From positions 9,645,118-9,709,117 of the forward strand of contig NC_079149.1 in NCBI RefSeq assembly GCF_945859685.1: a stretch of DNA of 64,000 bases, written 5' to 3'. The DNA is from Eupeodes corollae. Lineage: Eukaryota; Arthropoda; Insecta; Diptera; Syrphidae. The notes beneath the pieces were generated by a model. The model ran no database searches. It saw nothing but the letters and a program-made list of their open reading frames with translations, and was not told where the DNA came from. This document shows positions 10,121 through 25,100 of this stretch, one piece after another; position 1 is the first letter of the stretch, and every line of letters begins with the position of its first letter. The position numbers and the translations under genes were made by a program.

Positions 10121-13100
10121 GTAAGTATACCAAATTTAAACTTATCTCTTTTAGCTTTAAACTAAAAAATAGTCGAATATAGAATAAATCCGACGTTTAT
10201 CGATCCAAGCATCAGAGAGAAAAAAAAAGGAAAATTCCTAAACAAACAAACCTTCACCCAAAAACCAAATGTCATAAAATTAATGGCGGATTTATTCTCG
10301 TCTCCCTCTCTCTAGCTATCTGGCTGGTTGCTTGTGTACCACATACCAACCATCTATATAGATGAGATCGAAATGTTCTTGCATGTGACACATTTAATGC
10401 GAAAAGGGACCACCCTGCTTTTCTCATATATGTATCGTTAAGTTTTATACGAGCCTCAACCCAAATGAATACATAGTAGGTACGGTCGATAATTTAGGCA
10501 AGAAGCGAGGGGATAAAAGATTAAAATGTAATAAAACTTTTAGCGACTTCTTGGGTGTTATTGATTTGAATTACATCAGTTTGAAGAAGAAAAACAATAA
10601 AATGAATATAAAAACAAACGAAGAAAAGAAAACAAAAACAGTTACCTAAAATGAAAGACATAATTATTATAATGACGAAAATGTCAGTTGGTAGAAAGAT
10701 AGGGTACAATATGTGTGTACATATTTTGCACATTTATACACGCTCTTTTGGAATATTTGCATATTTTATAATTCAAGACTCTTTTTATTTTGTATGGGAA
10801 GTTTTTGTATGACTTTTCATTTTAATTCAATTATATGACTTTTTGAAACTTTGTTGGTTCATACTTCTTGAAGGTACGAGAATAATGTATTTGTCTTTGA
10901 TGATGATATTTTTACCCTTTAACAAATCAGTTTCTGGATTTCGTAGACTGAATTGAACATTTTTGTATGTCAATAGAGTTGTACATTAGAAATAACGAAC
11001 CTTCGTTGAGTTAGTTGAATTATTTAATTAACTTAACGAACTTTTAACGACTTCAAAAATATGAACAATACATCTTTTTAAGATTATGTATTCGATTAAA
11101 TTCTTTTTTTAAGAACTGGATATATTTATTGTTTATAGATTGAAAACATTGGTTTTCGATGACAGTTGACTTGACAGTCCTTGGGTGTTTTTTTATTAAC
11201 AGGCAAATTAAAGAATTTGTTAATTCACCGAACTATTAAATAACATTAAATATATGAAAACTACACATGTTTGAAAGAACTAGCGAAATTTAGACCGACA
11301 GCTCTGGTTTTCGATGACAGGTAATTTGACAGTTCCAGCTGTTTTATTCATTAACTTATTTCTGAGGCCAAACAAAAAACTCGTTAATGTAACGAACTAT
11401 TTAGTAACTTCCAAAATATGAAAATTACATCTGTTTAAGAGAACTAGAGAAGTTTACATTGACAACTTCGATTTTCGATGACTGTTGATTTGACAGTTCT
11501 CGGTTCTTTTAGTTGTTAACTTATTCGTAATTTCATACAACGAATTCGTTGATATAACAAACTATTAAAAAACTTCCAAAATATAAAAACTACATCTGTG
11601 AGAACTAGACGAATTTACATTGACAACTTCGGTTTTCGATGACTGGTAATTTGACAGTTCTCGGTTCTTTTATTTATTGACTTATTAAGGTCAAACAACG
11701 AATTCGTTGATAAAACAAACTATTTAATAACTTCCAAAATATGAAAATTACATCTGTTTAAAGAGAACTAGATAATTTTAAATTAATAACTTCGGTTTTC
11801 GATGACTGGTGATTTGACAGTTCTCGGTTCTTTTATTAATTAACTTATTCGTAAGGTAAAACAGTGAATTGGTTGATATAACGAACTAATTAGTAACTTT
11901 CAAACTATGAAAATTACACCTGTTTAAGAGAATTAGAGAAATTTACATTGACAAATTCGATTTTCGATGACTGCTGATTTGACAGTTCTCGGTTCTTTTA
12001 TTTATTAACTTATTAAGGTCAAACAACGAATTCGTTGATATAACAAACTATTTAATAACTTCGAAAATATGAATATTACATCTGTTTAAGAGAACTAGAG
12101 AAATTTATATTGTAAACTTCGATTTTCGATGACCTGTGATTTGACAGCTCTCGATTTTTTATTTATTAACTTATACGTAATGTTAAACATCGAATTGGTT
12201 GATATACCGAACTAATTAGTAACTTTCAAACTATGAAAATTACTTCTGTTTAAGAGAACTAGAGAAATTTACATTGACAACTTCGGTTTTTGATGACAGG
12301 TGGTTTGACAGCATTCGGAGTAATGACATTTAAGAAGCCATTTTTCGTATGGCAAAGGAAAGTAAGACCTGCTTAGCAGAAAAAGCAAAATGTCATTATC
12401 TGTCAGAAATCTTGATTTTGGACATGATTGACTTTTGTTATTAGGATTGTTTTAAAGAATTGGCGAATACACGAAGATTAAAAAAAAATGTAATGTAGTT
12501 GATAAAGTAGTTGATAAGGTAGTTAGTAAAGAAGCTAGCCAATAGAAACACGTCAATAGTAAAGCAGGCTATTGCAACATACGGAATTAAGATGTTGTTA
12601 ACAATATTTATACTTTAAAGAGATAATTATGGTATGAATTTTATCCTAAGAAACTACTTTGTTGTCCTTTCCTTCATTGAAACAATGTCATCCCTCTTTA
12701 TGATGGAATCCTACATTAAGTTACTGACAAAAACGAACCAACTAATAGCTTTTTAAAACCAACTTTTTCTATTCTATCATCTATTTTCATCTAACCTTCT
12801 TTTTTTGTTTGACAAGTTCCTTGATTTTCTTTTTTGTTATTTGAAAAAAGTTTTTTGAACATTAATCTAACCTGACCAATTCTCTGCATTGAACTCCTTT
12901 GGCCACACAAAACTCATTTTGATATAGGTACTTCGTCTAGGTTTCATGGGTGTTTGGAAAACAAGTAGAAAAACCGGAAGAAACTTAAACTTTCCGGAGT
13001 TACATTAAAACACACAAAAAAACACCCACCCAAAAACCCTTGACTTTTTGAAAAGGCACCAACTAAAAAGCCCCCCACATCACATTTATACAAATTTTAT

Positions 13101-16100
13101 AACACAATACTCTCGTTCATATATTTGCATATCTCTTCAGAAAAAAAACTCTACTTTGAATATTTCACATTATAAATGTTTCGTTTGCTCTTAAAAAACT
13201 TACATACTACTCTACCTACACTTTCGGTTGAAATTTTGAAATTCAAATATGAACGCAAAAAAAGAGAGACAAAAAGAGTGAAAGAGTATGAGAAAGAAAG
13301 AGTAATAGTGAGGGATACTTGAATATCTTTTCAAACTTGGATGCTGTTTTTTTTTTTCTTTTCTATTGAAAGTTCCTGTTTTGTCAGAGAGAAGAAGGAT
13401 AGTCCCCGGATCTGTGCTCATATATGAAGGTACCTCCTGATTTATTATTCCAGTAGAATCCCCCAAAACATGTTCCAATATCTATACCTCTTATATAAGT
13501 TATAGATTCTATACTACCTGATACAGGTTCATATATCAAATTAAGCCCCCCCAAACACACAGAATAGGAAATTCATTGCCAATTCCATTTGGTTCGCTGC
13601 ACTTGAATTGAAAATTTCCAAATTGTGCAGTTCTGTACGAACATACATATATATGAGCTACTATGGTTCACAAAATAATGATTACTATACTATCCAACAC
13701 AAAGAAGCATATACATACACAGTCACAGCAGGTAGTAGGTCCTTAGAGTTGCCAACGTGTCCTGAACTAGTTCCATAGTTCAATTTAAAAAATTATTGTA
13801 GCTCAAAAAGTTGCTCAATTTCAATATCAAAATCTGACAGCACCAGAAACTTCAGAAGCTTAAACATGCATTTTTTGTTTATTAAAATAGATGAGGCTTA
13901 AAATTCACACAGTTTAGTTTATAAGGAAATAAATGATTCGAAAAAAAGTTAAGATTTGGGCTATTTTTTAGCCCAATCAGGATTAAACTGTCAAACCAAA
14001 TCTCTTGCCTGCAATTTGTTTGGAAATATATGAAAATAGCTCAATTTAGCCCAATCTGGCAAGCCTGTAGATACTCTGTATAGGATATACGTATGATGCA
14101 AAAAAGAGCTCAATTGCTCTCCGACTGATGCGGGTATATGTTGTGTCCATTGTTCAAACCCGGACGTTTATCAGACAGCTAAAATTTCTTAAGGTAAGAC
14201 TACACTCTCAGTGTTTTTTTTTTGTTTGATTTAAGGGTAAACTTTTGGGTTTCTTATACCAAATTATTTCTTTTCGTCAATCTTTTTGTCCTCTTAAAAG
14301 GATGATTATAAAAAAATAAAAGTTCCTAATGGATACAACATCCCAACAAAAAATATATACATACATACGGATGATGGAACAAGCACTGTCCTTGAAAATC
14401 ATCCCGTCGTCATCATCAACATCATAGGAAAATAGAGGAAAAAGTCTACCCATCTTAGCTACACGAAAAAAAAGAAAGTTAAACTTCAGCCTTAATTTTG
14501 CTCCCTCTGGTATATGAGAAGCCTGTCGTAAATGACACAGCGGGCAAAAGCAACGAACAAAAAAGGAAGCACCAGCAGCGCTGAACAAAAAAAGAAAAAT
14601 AACAGCCCCAATATCATCCAGGCACAGCGACAGTAGTAGCAACGAAGCGGCAGAGGCGCAGCGGCTGCGGCGGTGGGCATCAGCAACGGCATGGTACCAT
14701 CACAAAATACAACATCCCTTTTCAAACTATACACAATCCAGTACCCAGGGGTGTTGGATAGCATTATGGTTGGCATGGGGTTGTTGTTCTCTTTTCATCA
14801 CCCCAACTCCCCTTTTACGTCCTTTCATACAAGCCTGCCCTCCCCCTCTTCCGTGATATCGCCATTCCATTATTCACTAACACTACCTCCAACACTGCCA
14901 CCGCCAACGCCAGTGCCACCTACACCGCCAACGAACAACAAGCGACAACGCCCGACCCCAACAACAACGTTCTCCTGTCATTCTGTTGCTGGCATTGACA
15001 TTAAAGCAGAACTGCTACGACAAGGCCTATACTACTGGTTTTCCAATTTTAGGGGATGAACCTGACTGAAGCCCCATTAAAGTTATATTCATGCGATATG
15101 GGCTGTGTAGCCGATGTTATTTGCGGGGCTTGCTCCTCTCATAGAGCTTATCATCCAGACAGCCAGCACAGTGCAGTCGAGAGGGAGAGGGAGTAAGAGG
15201 TGGAGGTAAAAACGGTTGGCAGATGGATAATGGTGAATTTCGGTTAACATTGGTGAATTTGAACTTCATTGGGCCACTAGACTTTTTTGATGTTTTATTT
15301 TTTTAAACTTATTTGTTTCATATGTAATGGCGGCTTTATTACAGGAATATCTCTGTTATTGTCTTCTTGTTGTTTCTTTTAGCGCAAATTTCCTTTGTAG
15401 AGAATTTACTTACAGTTACAATACACAAAAAAAAAGAAAGAAGAAACAAAAAGTCTCTTTTTAAAAACGGCAGCGAAAAAAAGGGGCTAACAAAGGATTG
15501 CGGAAGTTAAAGGAAAACGACGGTTTAGCTTTATCGCGGTTTTTCCTTTTAATCCCTTTGTGGTTTTTGACGGTTAAAATGTTCCCCCAACGCACATCAT
15601 CAACATATAAAATACAGATTGTTTTTAATATTTCTCCTTGGGGCAACCCTGCCATGCCTAAAGCGCCAAAGTCTTCTTGATTTTCTGTTCTGTTGCGCGT
15701 TTTGGAACGAAATTTTTCGTTTGGTACCTAACTTAAGGATTTGTATTATTTCTATACATAGTAAACTTTATGCCATGCCCGTTTCTACCCGTTATATTGT
15801 ATATAAATCAAGTGACGTGTTTTTTGTCTTTTGGCCTTACTTACAAATATGCTTATATAGGACTAATTTTTCAAGCTATTTGGGTTTTCTTCTCTTCTTT
15901 TTAAACCACCCCTTCTGTGGCTCTTCTATACGTCGCTCTGTATACCCTTTCACGATTGCCGTCGTTTTAAATTTTGGAAAGTTATTTTTATGTGCGAATT
16001 TGGGCATTATTTATTTACCTCTATTCCATGAAGAGGAGGTGAAACGATGCGATGGGGGAGGCGAGACAAGTACGAATTTTCAATGCGTGTCTAGCTTTTG

Positions 16101-19100
16101 AGAGGGGGGTTAACTCAAACTGTTCGCCTGGAGGAGTTCTCTTTTTTTGTTTCAAAAAGGATAAATAAAGTGAACAACTTTACCGACAATGAGTGTACTT
16201 AGGTACTATAAAACAGCGACACAACGAATGCCAAGGATGGCGACGTTGTTGACGCCAGATCGGAGAACAGAGCAAGAGTTATAAAATCTGAAAAACGAGT
16301 ACGCTAAAAAAGAAGTTTTTGTACCAGGTCGGTCGAGTGGGACGTGGGGAGGTGCGTTTAAGGTTCTTTATATTTATATAGAAAAGTGAAGCTATAAAGT
16401 GCCAAAGCGTCTAAAACTTTTCTACTACCACTTGTCTTCTTTTACAAATTTCTCTTTTTGCTCTTTTGTCCACACCATCTTACCATACCATAGGTACCTG
16501 TCTTTTATAGTTTTTTTTGTATTTGTTTTTCACTTTGTTTTTTAGAAAACTCTATTCGGTGTCAGGAATAGTCCTTAACAAGACGTAACCTTCTTTGAGC
16601 TTGTGTTCGACATTACGAAAGCAGAAGTTTAAAAAACTTTGGATGCTGGGGGAAAGTATAGATGTCAGTGTGACCATTTTTGAAAGTAGCAAGATTGCTT
16701 AACTAGAATATTTAAGAAACTTGTGTCAAAATTAAACGTCAACAAATTAAGATTTCACCACGTTGTGGTGAATAAATATAGTTTTACTTTTTCATCAGTT
16801 AGCAAAGGCCAAAATGGTACGAAGAAGAAGATAATCAATAATGAATTTGAAATTAGTTCTGTTTGTATTGTTTATTGATTCTAGTAACGAATGGGACAGA
16901 AGTCAATTAGAGTGTGTACAGAATTTTGGTAGAAGCATTTTTCCAGCATTTAAAGTAAACGTCAAACTTAATCTTTAATCGAAAATGCTATGTTAATTAT
17001 AGTTATTCCAACACTATACAATAAAGTGACAATACTATACAATAAAGTGACAACACTCTACAGTAAAGTGACAACTTAAATTTGTTCATTTGATTTCCAT
17101 TTTTCCACCACGCATTTCACAATATGACAGTTCTGTTATTTTGACATCTCACTATTAATTTACTCATGAAAAACAAAAAGTGTTGAAAGCTTATGTAAAT
17201 AATCTTTTAAATCTGTTTTATGTTAATATTTACATTGAAAATTCTGATTGGTTGGGGTTATTCACCTCAGCCGAAAAAAAGTTATAAGGAAACAATTTAA
17301 TATCAATGTTTTGATATTTCAAATTAACGTCACCATAAACTAACGTCTCATAAGTTGTGGTATATTTTTACCACGAATGTAAATGAGTGATTTTTGACGT
17401 TTTCGACAGTGTTTATTTCTCAATGACAATGATTGTTTGCAGTTCTTTTAGTAAGAAATTTCTGTCATTTTCACATTTTGCTGTTAATTCAACACTTTAA
17501 GAGCTCCTGATCATTGTCCTTTTATATTTCTTTGTTGAAAATTCAATCTGCCATAAATGTCAAATCAATTCGAAATGCATTGATGTTTTAAGTTAATTTT
17601 ACCTTAAATGAACATAACCCGTGTCCCGTGGTGACTATTACTATTTTCACCACTAATCGAAAGAAGTGACGGGTGCAAACTAGTTCTTGAATCGAAATTT
17701 ACATAATTTATTCATTTGACAGTTAAATAGCACCTTAAATGAACATAAGCTGTGGTAACTATAACTATATTCACCACGAATCTGATGAAGTGACGGGTGC
17801 AAACTGGTTTTTGACGTATAAAACAAAATTGACATATTTTATTAATTTGACAGTTGAAATCTCTTTATTTTTGCAGTTTATGACTGTGATCTTAAGCAAT
17901 TCATTCAGCTTGACAGTTCTGTCAAAATGACAATAAGTTATTTTTAAGTTGAATTTAAACTTGTAGAAGGGTAACACTTCTGTCACATCAAGTGCAAAAG
18001 CGATGAAAATGTCTTTCATGTCTATCGCCTAGAATCGAGCCTCTTCCCTTTCCAATGCACCTTTCCACATCCCCCCCCCACCTCTCCCCTGTTACTACTC
18101 TTGTTATCTTCTGGGCTCTTACACAGCTTTTTTTTTTGTTGTTGAAAAGTTTTCGTTTGCATATTTGCTCAAAGAGAATCCATGACTGCAGCAAAGACCG
18201 ATGAGTACGACAACGATGACGATGATGACGACGACACTGATGACGGCTACTTCAAAAGAATATGTATATAGGCAGGTAGATATAAAGCAAGAAGAAACTA
18301 AGCAAAGATAAAAACAACAACAAAAAAAACACAAAATCAAATTGAAACTTTGTTGAAGCCAATCACTAGACCAATAAACTCTGCCTAGCCAGCCTAGCCT
18401 ATTCCTATCCTATGGTATCTCCAGATCCAGACATTGCATTTTCTATGTGAGTGCCTTTGCTGTTGCCTAAGTTTTGATGGTGTTAACCACAAACGTCCAA
18501 TGTTTTGGCCACCCTAAAATTATACCATATACCGTACATACATTAGACATGCAATTATACATTATATAATTTACATTTATATGAAATTGAATTGGCAATT
18601 TACATATACTTCTATGGTTGACAGTTGGCTTGGGATTGAGATTGGAATGGTGGTGGTGAGTTGGTGTACTCGTATGGTGGGAGAAGAGTTAATGAAATTC
18701 ATGCAATGCAATGAAATGGGAAGGTTTATTTTGTTATAGCCATTCATTAACTGAGTGTTCTGGATGCATCATCGTAGGGTTCCATGCCACGCACAACACA
18801 AAACACAATCTCAATGTCCCAACGCAACATAACGCAACGATTGACCATAGTCGATAATGTCATCCAATTTTCAACTTCACCACAGGGTGTGTATGAAGTG
18901 TGTGTGGTGTGCGATGCTATTGTCCTAGCGTGAGTAAACAACAGCTATTCGTGTGATGAATTAACTTGGGATATACCTATTCTCCCTGAGGCGATCAGGG
19001 ATAGGGACAAAAACCACGTATAGATATAGAGGCGAAAGTTCAAAACTCCACTGTTTCTGCCGCCATTCACCATTTGCCACCCACCACATCAGATACCGAG

Positions 19101-22100
19101 CACGGATGGAGAATGTGTATGTATGGAGAATGATATTTACCATGGACCACCGGTACAATTAATCACTCGACAAGTAATCGGCTTAAATGGAAATTAGCTC
19201 CACAGGCAGTCCGCTGCTTGCTGCTAGCATATAGTTATGTAGTCGTAAGCTTGCTTGGGCTCTTGTTCTATAGAATAAAACAGCAATAGCCACAAAATCC
19301 CAAACCCATACAAAGCGTTCCAGACCAAACCAGACTAGGGAACAGAACGTACGAGTTTAACATATACAACACATAGGTTCGTTCTCCTTAATGAGACGAC
19401 TGATGATGCAGGTGGTGTGGTGCGGTGCGAGCGACGTGTCGGCGGCGGCGCGATGTGGTGTGAGCTGGGCTTTATAGTGACTCCGATTCCGTCACAAGTT
19501 CAAGTTTGAGTGGTGTTTTTGTAATCAGAACCTGTTTAGGCAGCCCCACGAGTCGTCGTGTCAGTCTTGTGTGTTTACAAAACCGTTGCGTTGACGACAT
19601 ACAACAGCAGCACCAGCGGCAACAACGCGGCTGGCGGGCGGCTCTGTGGTGAAAATGTTAAAGCCTTGGCTTGGTAGCAAGGCAATGACACCGGGTTGAT
19701 CGGGGTGTGAGTTTGGTGTGATATTTAAAATTTACACAAACCTAGGAGCGGCATCTCATTTAGACTTGTATACCTGATATGATTCCTACTGTGCTACTAT
19801 GCGTACATATGTATATCTGTATTGGCCGTTTGTTCGTCGTCCTCCATATTGTTTGGAATTATAAAACTCAGCTTGAATCTGGAATTTTAATTTGTGCTGG
19901 TGTCATATATAAGTAAAAATATTCTATGTAAGGTATGTAAGTATGCCCTATAATTACAAGGAATGCAAATGTCAAATGGTTTTTCAAAACCCCAGGAACA
20001 TCCCATGTCAAAGGGATGAGTTAATGTGATTTAAATAGCTTTTGAATATGACATAACCCAGCTGTTTTGTTGTATTTAATTAATTGTCCTTTGTATTATA
20101 CAAAATCGTTAGCATACGCATCGATCAATTTAAATGAGGTAGAAGAATTTGACTATCCAAATGTGGTTTATGGCAATGTGTTATTAAACTGTGCTTTGTG
20201 TCAAAATAAAAAAAAAAACTGTGGTTAAAATGTCAAGCGACACTGATTTTATTTCAAACTGTCAAAGAAGTGTGGGAGATTATCCGTCGGGAATTATTTA
20301 TTGCTTTTAGTTTGTTGCAAGATTTATTGGATTTTTATTTGACATTTCACTTGAGGTATGTTTGATTTTAAATTAAAATTGTAAGCTGTCAAATTTTGAA
20401 AAGTACCAACTTATTTTTCTTAAAAAAAATAAAGATCAAGAAAAAGTGTGACATTTCCTTAAACTTACGATTTCTGACAAAAATGACAAATATTATGTCT
20501 ACATTTCTGAAAGATTTCTTCTAAATAACTGTTTTAATCTTAAGTTGCGACGTGTAAACCAGGTGTGCTAATTTATTTTTAACTAAAATAATAATTGCTT
20601 AGAACAAATTTATAAAGATCAACTGATATCAACTACTTAACTCAACTTGTCCACATATTTTGACAGCTGATTGGACTATACGGCAAAAACAATAAACAAT
20701 ATTTGAAGAATAATAATAATAAGTAATGTCCTTTAAATATCCCTCTTCAAAGTTGTTGCAGGAAACAAACAAATGCATAGAAATAGTTATTTTAGGTTGA
20801 CAGCTGTCACTCATCCAATGTCAAATTACTCTGACAGGTATTCAAATGAATGTAGGGGTGGTGTTATTTCAACAAATAGCCGTCGCCGCATGATTACATC
20901 TTTTACTCTTACGAAAAGAATATGAGTTTTTTATTATTAAAATAAATAGTTAAGGGGGTGTTTTAAAGTGTTGTTTTATCTCACACCCATTAAGAGAATT
21001 TTGTTTGTTAAGAAGGTAAAATACTTTGGCATAAAAATTGGTGCAGTCTCATTCTAATGACATATAATTCCTATATTTTCATGTGTAAACAAAATGTAAT
21101 TAACTAAAATTTTGTTCTTTTTCTTTCAGTCTGTCATAGTTGCATTATAGAGCATCTACGAACGGAACACTATTGCCCTCAGTGTGAAATGATGATTAAC
21201 ACTGCCAAACCAAATATAAAGTGAGTATTTAATTTGTTCAAAAATTACAATATTACAAAACAATCAAGTGTTTTTGTTAAAACATAAAATTTGACAGCTA
21301 GAAATGGCAACACTTCTAAAAGAGATGAGATACTTATTTTGACAGTTGTTCAAATTTGTATGGCAAACATTGCTTTGCTTAAAGTGAGAATAAATTTAAC
21401 AGCTGTCAGTTTGTCAGTTTTTTATTTCTTCTACAAAAAACCTTCTTTAATTCTATGATTACTTTTTTGTAAAAACTTCAAATAAATTTTGAAAGCTTTA
21501 AACCCACCTACCTACCTAAAAAAAAGATCCTTATGTTGATAAAAAAATTGGTTTCGTTATCCCTTAGGAAAAATAATAAATTTTCAAAGTTAATCCAACT
21601 GTCAACATCAGTACTAGAGATTTACCTCAAACCATCGATTTAACACTTATACCTATTACCATCTTTTTTCTTCTTTTTTCTCCTCATCTGGCAATGCTGT
21701 CAAGTGACATTTGTCCTCTTCTGAGGTTAATACCGTCATTTAAATAAAAATCGATTGACTGTAGGGATACATATATACATATATATATATATGCATGTAG
21801 ATAGGTAGGTAGGTTAGGTTAGGTACTCAGAGCCTCTATATAATTTCAACACGTTCTTCCAGACTTCATAGGCACTTACATGCATTAAAAAAAGAAAACC
21901 TCTGAATGGATAATGACAAAATAAAAAATATAGAAGGGTTATAATAGGAATATAAACAAATATATAATCCTTCCAAGGTTAGTTATAGCTATATCCATAG
22001 AGATACCATCATACGTCGTCGTCGGGAATCTGTCCCCGTGGTTTTTTTCTCATTATACCTAGCTTACATATTTTTTAAGGATTTTTGTCTGTTTTGGTCT

Positions 22101-25100
22101 ACCCTTGTTTTTTTTTTGTATGTCTAAGGGAAAGGAGCACTGATAGAATCTCATGGTAACATGAGCATACCGAAAAAAAATCATTGAAAATGTAATCCAT
22201 GAGATACCCAACCATTCGTTGATTCAAAAATGGTCACTGAGATGAATTTAATGACTCCCTTGGGCGATATACAACCAAATAACAATGAGTCAAGACGATT
22301 TCCCAGAGCATTTGTGAGGGTCTTTATCATGATGTTCCTTTCTCCAAAACTACACGAAACACCAACTGACTTTAAATGAGAAGATGGAAAAAAAGAATCT
22401 ATATTTTCCACCCCATTTTGTATCCTATTCAAGTCTTTGAAATCCAAAAAAAAAGCTACAAAAAACCGTTTATCAGCCGAATGGTCAAAACGGAAGTCCA
22501 ATCCCCAAGAAGAAGAACAAGAAGCAACTATAACTACCTAAGTACCTTTATAGACCTACATATATTGGTCTTCTTGTTGTTTTTCGTCTTGTTTTGATAT
22601 CAGATTGGTAAAATCGAATGTCTTATGTGATGTGCGGTCAGGACGCAAGTAAATCTAATTTTGGTCCTTTATATTTACCCACATTCTTACCTTTAGCTTT
22701 AGCTATAACCTCACTCAAGAAAAGGAAGCACGACAAAATAGACTTCAAATAAGGGCCAAAGGACAAGTGGTAAAAAACAAGTCGTTAAAAGATCCAAAAA
22801 AGCCTAACAAGAAAAAAAGAAGAGGAATTTGGAAGACAATTTCGTCTGGGTCAGGCTTTAACTGCCATTATTTTTGGTCGTCTCGCGTATCCTTTGCCTC
22901 CTCGCTCGTGATGAGATAACAATTCTAGGTTATAGAGAGGAGAATTGTTTTTGTGATAAATAAAGGAACTTAAGACATGACAAGGATGCCAATTCATTCA
23001 AGAGGAACTAAAATAGAACAAGCCAAAAAAAAAGGATAAGATACAAAGCAAAAGAAAATAAATAAGAAAAGACAAGAGGAGGGTGCTGCTGTGCGTTTTA
23101 TAGGAAAGTATTTGTTGCTTGATTGAGAACCCCCCAAGGCTTTAGGCATGCATTTCGTTTCGCATATCCCTAAAGAGAATCAAAGGACGACGAACAGGAA
23201 CAAGAACAAAAAATAATACAGAAATAAAACGATTTAGGGAAGAGGAAAAATTCATTGGATTTGATTTGTTCGTGTGCACATTATTATTATCACTCCAGGA
23301 ACAGGATCCAGGATTCACAGGAACACAACAACACGATACCAACATCAGGCAAATCTGCGGTACGTGGTTCAGCGAGATAATAATAAGGAAAGGGGGCACT
23401 ATACTCGTAACGTCGTCGTCGCTCGTGAACACCATCACAATCATTCCACCAAAAAGATATACCTACGGTGATGTTTAATGGATGTGCGACAATTTCCGGG
23501 GTTTATATATATTCGTTTTTTTTGTGTGTCTCATGTTCAGGATCAAGCAATTCCAGAAAAATAGATTGCATGCACATTCACCTAAACGAACACGTCCCCA
23601 ACTCCATGTCATAAAGATTTTCTGCTTCGATAAGCGCGTTGCTTTTTCAAAAATTTACTCCCATGTAAGGGGAGCCTAATGTTTTGGTAGGTTTGGAAGA
23701 GGTGAAGTCGGTATGTATGTGCCATATATATAGGTATGTACATATTCGAACTCTGGAATGAAGATGTGGAAAAAAATAGTATAGAACCAAAAAGGGCACC
23801 GACAACAATTAGAATGGAGTGCGAACAATAAACACATATCCTAAAGTTATTCACACTTCCCTGGACGCAGACTTTTTCTTGTAGACTTTTGTTTTTTTTC
23901 CGTTCTGTTGATTATTCTGACCTGACTTCATCATTGAGACTGTTGGGATGTGTTGTGTACCTTCTAAGAGCTACGTTAGGTATATTATTATGTATATAGT
24001 TCAGCTGCTTTAAGAGCAAACCGCTAAGTGCTAATTAAACCGTTTTCAAATGGAATGGCAAACAAATTAGAAGGCGACTGTGTGTATAAGCGGAACCCAG
24101 AACAGACCGAAATGTGGCTGCTCCAGCGCAGCCAGCCAGCGTTCAGTTCTGGGAATTCTCTTCTCTGTTCTGTTAGGTTCTTTTTGAAGCATCAGACTTT
24201 CAGTTTGTACACAAACAAGTAGTAATAAAATGCTCACGAAGCAAAAAGGTAAAGAAGATTTTTCGTAAAAAAAGAAGAACACACGGAAAAGTGTTGCCAA
24301 CAGAGAATGTTATTTTAGAAGATCAACTGAAAATATCTTGGCATCGAATGTAGATTTTTGACAGTGAAGTTGTAAGGTCTGTTTACTTCTTTTTTTTATC
24401 AACACTATAAAGGAAATTTGACAAATTTAACGACTTCACGAAACTCAACGAAAGTGTGAAAAACTAGTATTAGGTTAATATTTGCCTAACATTTCATACA
24501 TGTTCGGTTGGTTGAACTGGTAAAGTTTAGTTAAGTGGAATCTGATCTGTTCCATTGAACTGACAGTTCGCAGTTCTCTAGTTAATACTTTAAAGTTAAA
24601 CAAAAATCTTTTAACGAAGAATCATGAATCATGAATCATGAAGTGACATTTTTCTGGATGAATTTGTCCCGAAACATTTTACAGCAGATAATGTTGCTAT
24701 TCTTTTTACATCAATGTGTTGATTCTTTTAGAACTTTAAAATGTCTTAAAAAAATTTTAATATTTAAAAGTTACAAGTTACAAAACAACTGTCAATAAAT
24801 GTCACATGTTGGGTCTGTTCAAAAATAAGAGATTATATGAAATCTGAAATCACAAACTTAAGTGGGTTTTTGACATAAGCTTATGTTTGCTTATGCCTAT
24901 TATAGTTGGGCCTTTATTCTTAAGGAAAAGAAATGAGAAGTATAAGTTATTAGTTTTAGATACGTTTGAATTTTTTTCTGTCACTTGAAAAAGAATTTGT
25001 GAAGTTTTATTATAAATCATTCAATTTTCTCAAAAGAGTTGACGGATAAGCAAAACTTAACGAAAATGCCGTTTGTATTGTTAATCTTTTTGTATAATAT

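Larger units (their letters stand above)
10121..21129 (+). other. Psc intron A (11.0 kb, splits the RING finger)
   Basis: GTAAGT donor and CAG acceptor. Apart from the repeats listed separately it holds AT-rich sequence with many TGACAG/CTGTCA motifs (densest at 16.7-17.95 kb and 20.2-20.85 kb), a small 11-bp hairpin at 12321-12398, a GC-richer block at 14.6-15.2 kb and another at 19.38-19.68 kb. No nested gene was recognised on either strand. Confidence 0.85.

Noticed and set aside
10121..10182. Extension of the first coding exon past 10120 to a stop at 10182
   Set aside because: A strong GTAAGT donor at 10121 and the perfect RING continuation at 21130 show this is intron; it could only appear in a retained-intron transcript.
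10990..12310. CRISPR-like array
   Set aside because: Unit is ~163 bp with similarity throughout rather than short repeats and unique spacers, and the DNA is eukaryotic.
12321..12398. 11-bp hairpin TAATGACATTT...AAATGTCATTA as a possible terminator or small RNA
   Set aside because: Arms too short and AT-rich to claim function; may be the edge of a small element.
14673..15059. 128-codon Pro/Thr-rich frame
   Set aside because: GC-richer intronic block; no family resemblance, start context or splice signals.
15619..16101. 160-codon hydrophobic frame in intron A
   Set aside because: Phe/Leu-rich composition follows from T-rich DNA; no domain recognised.
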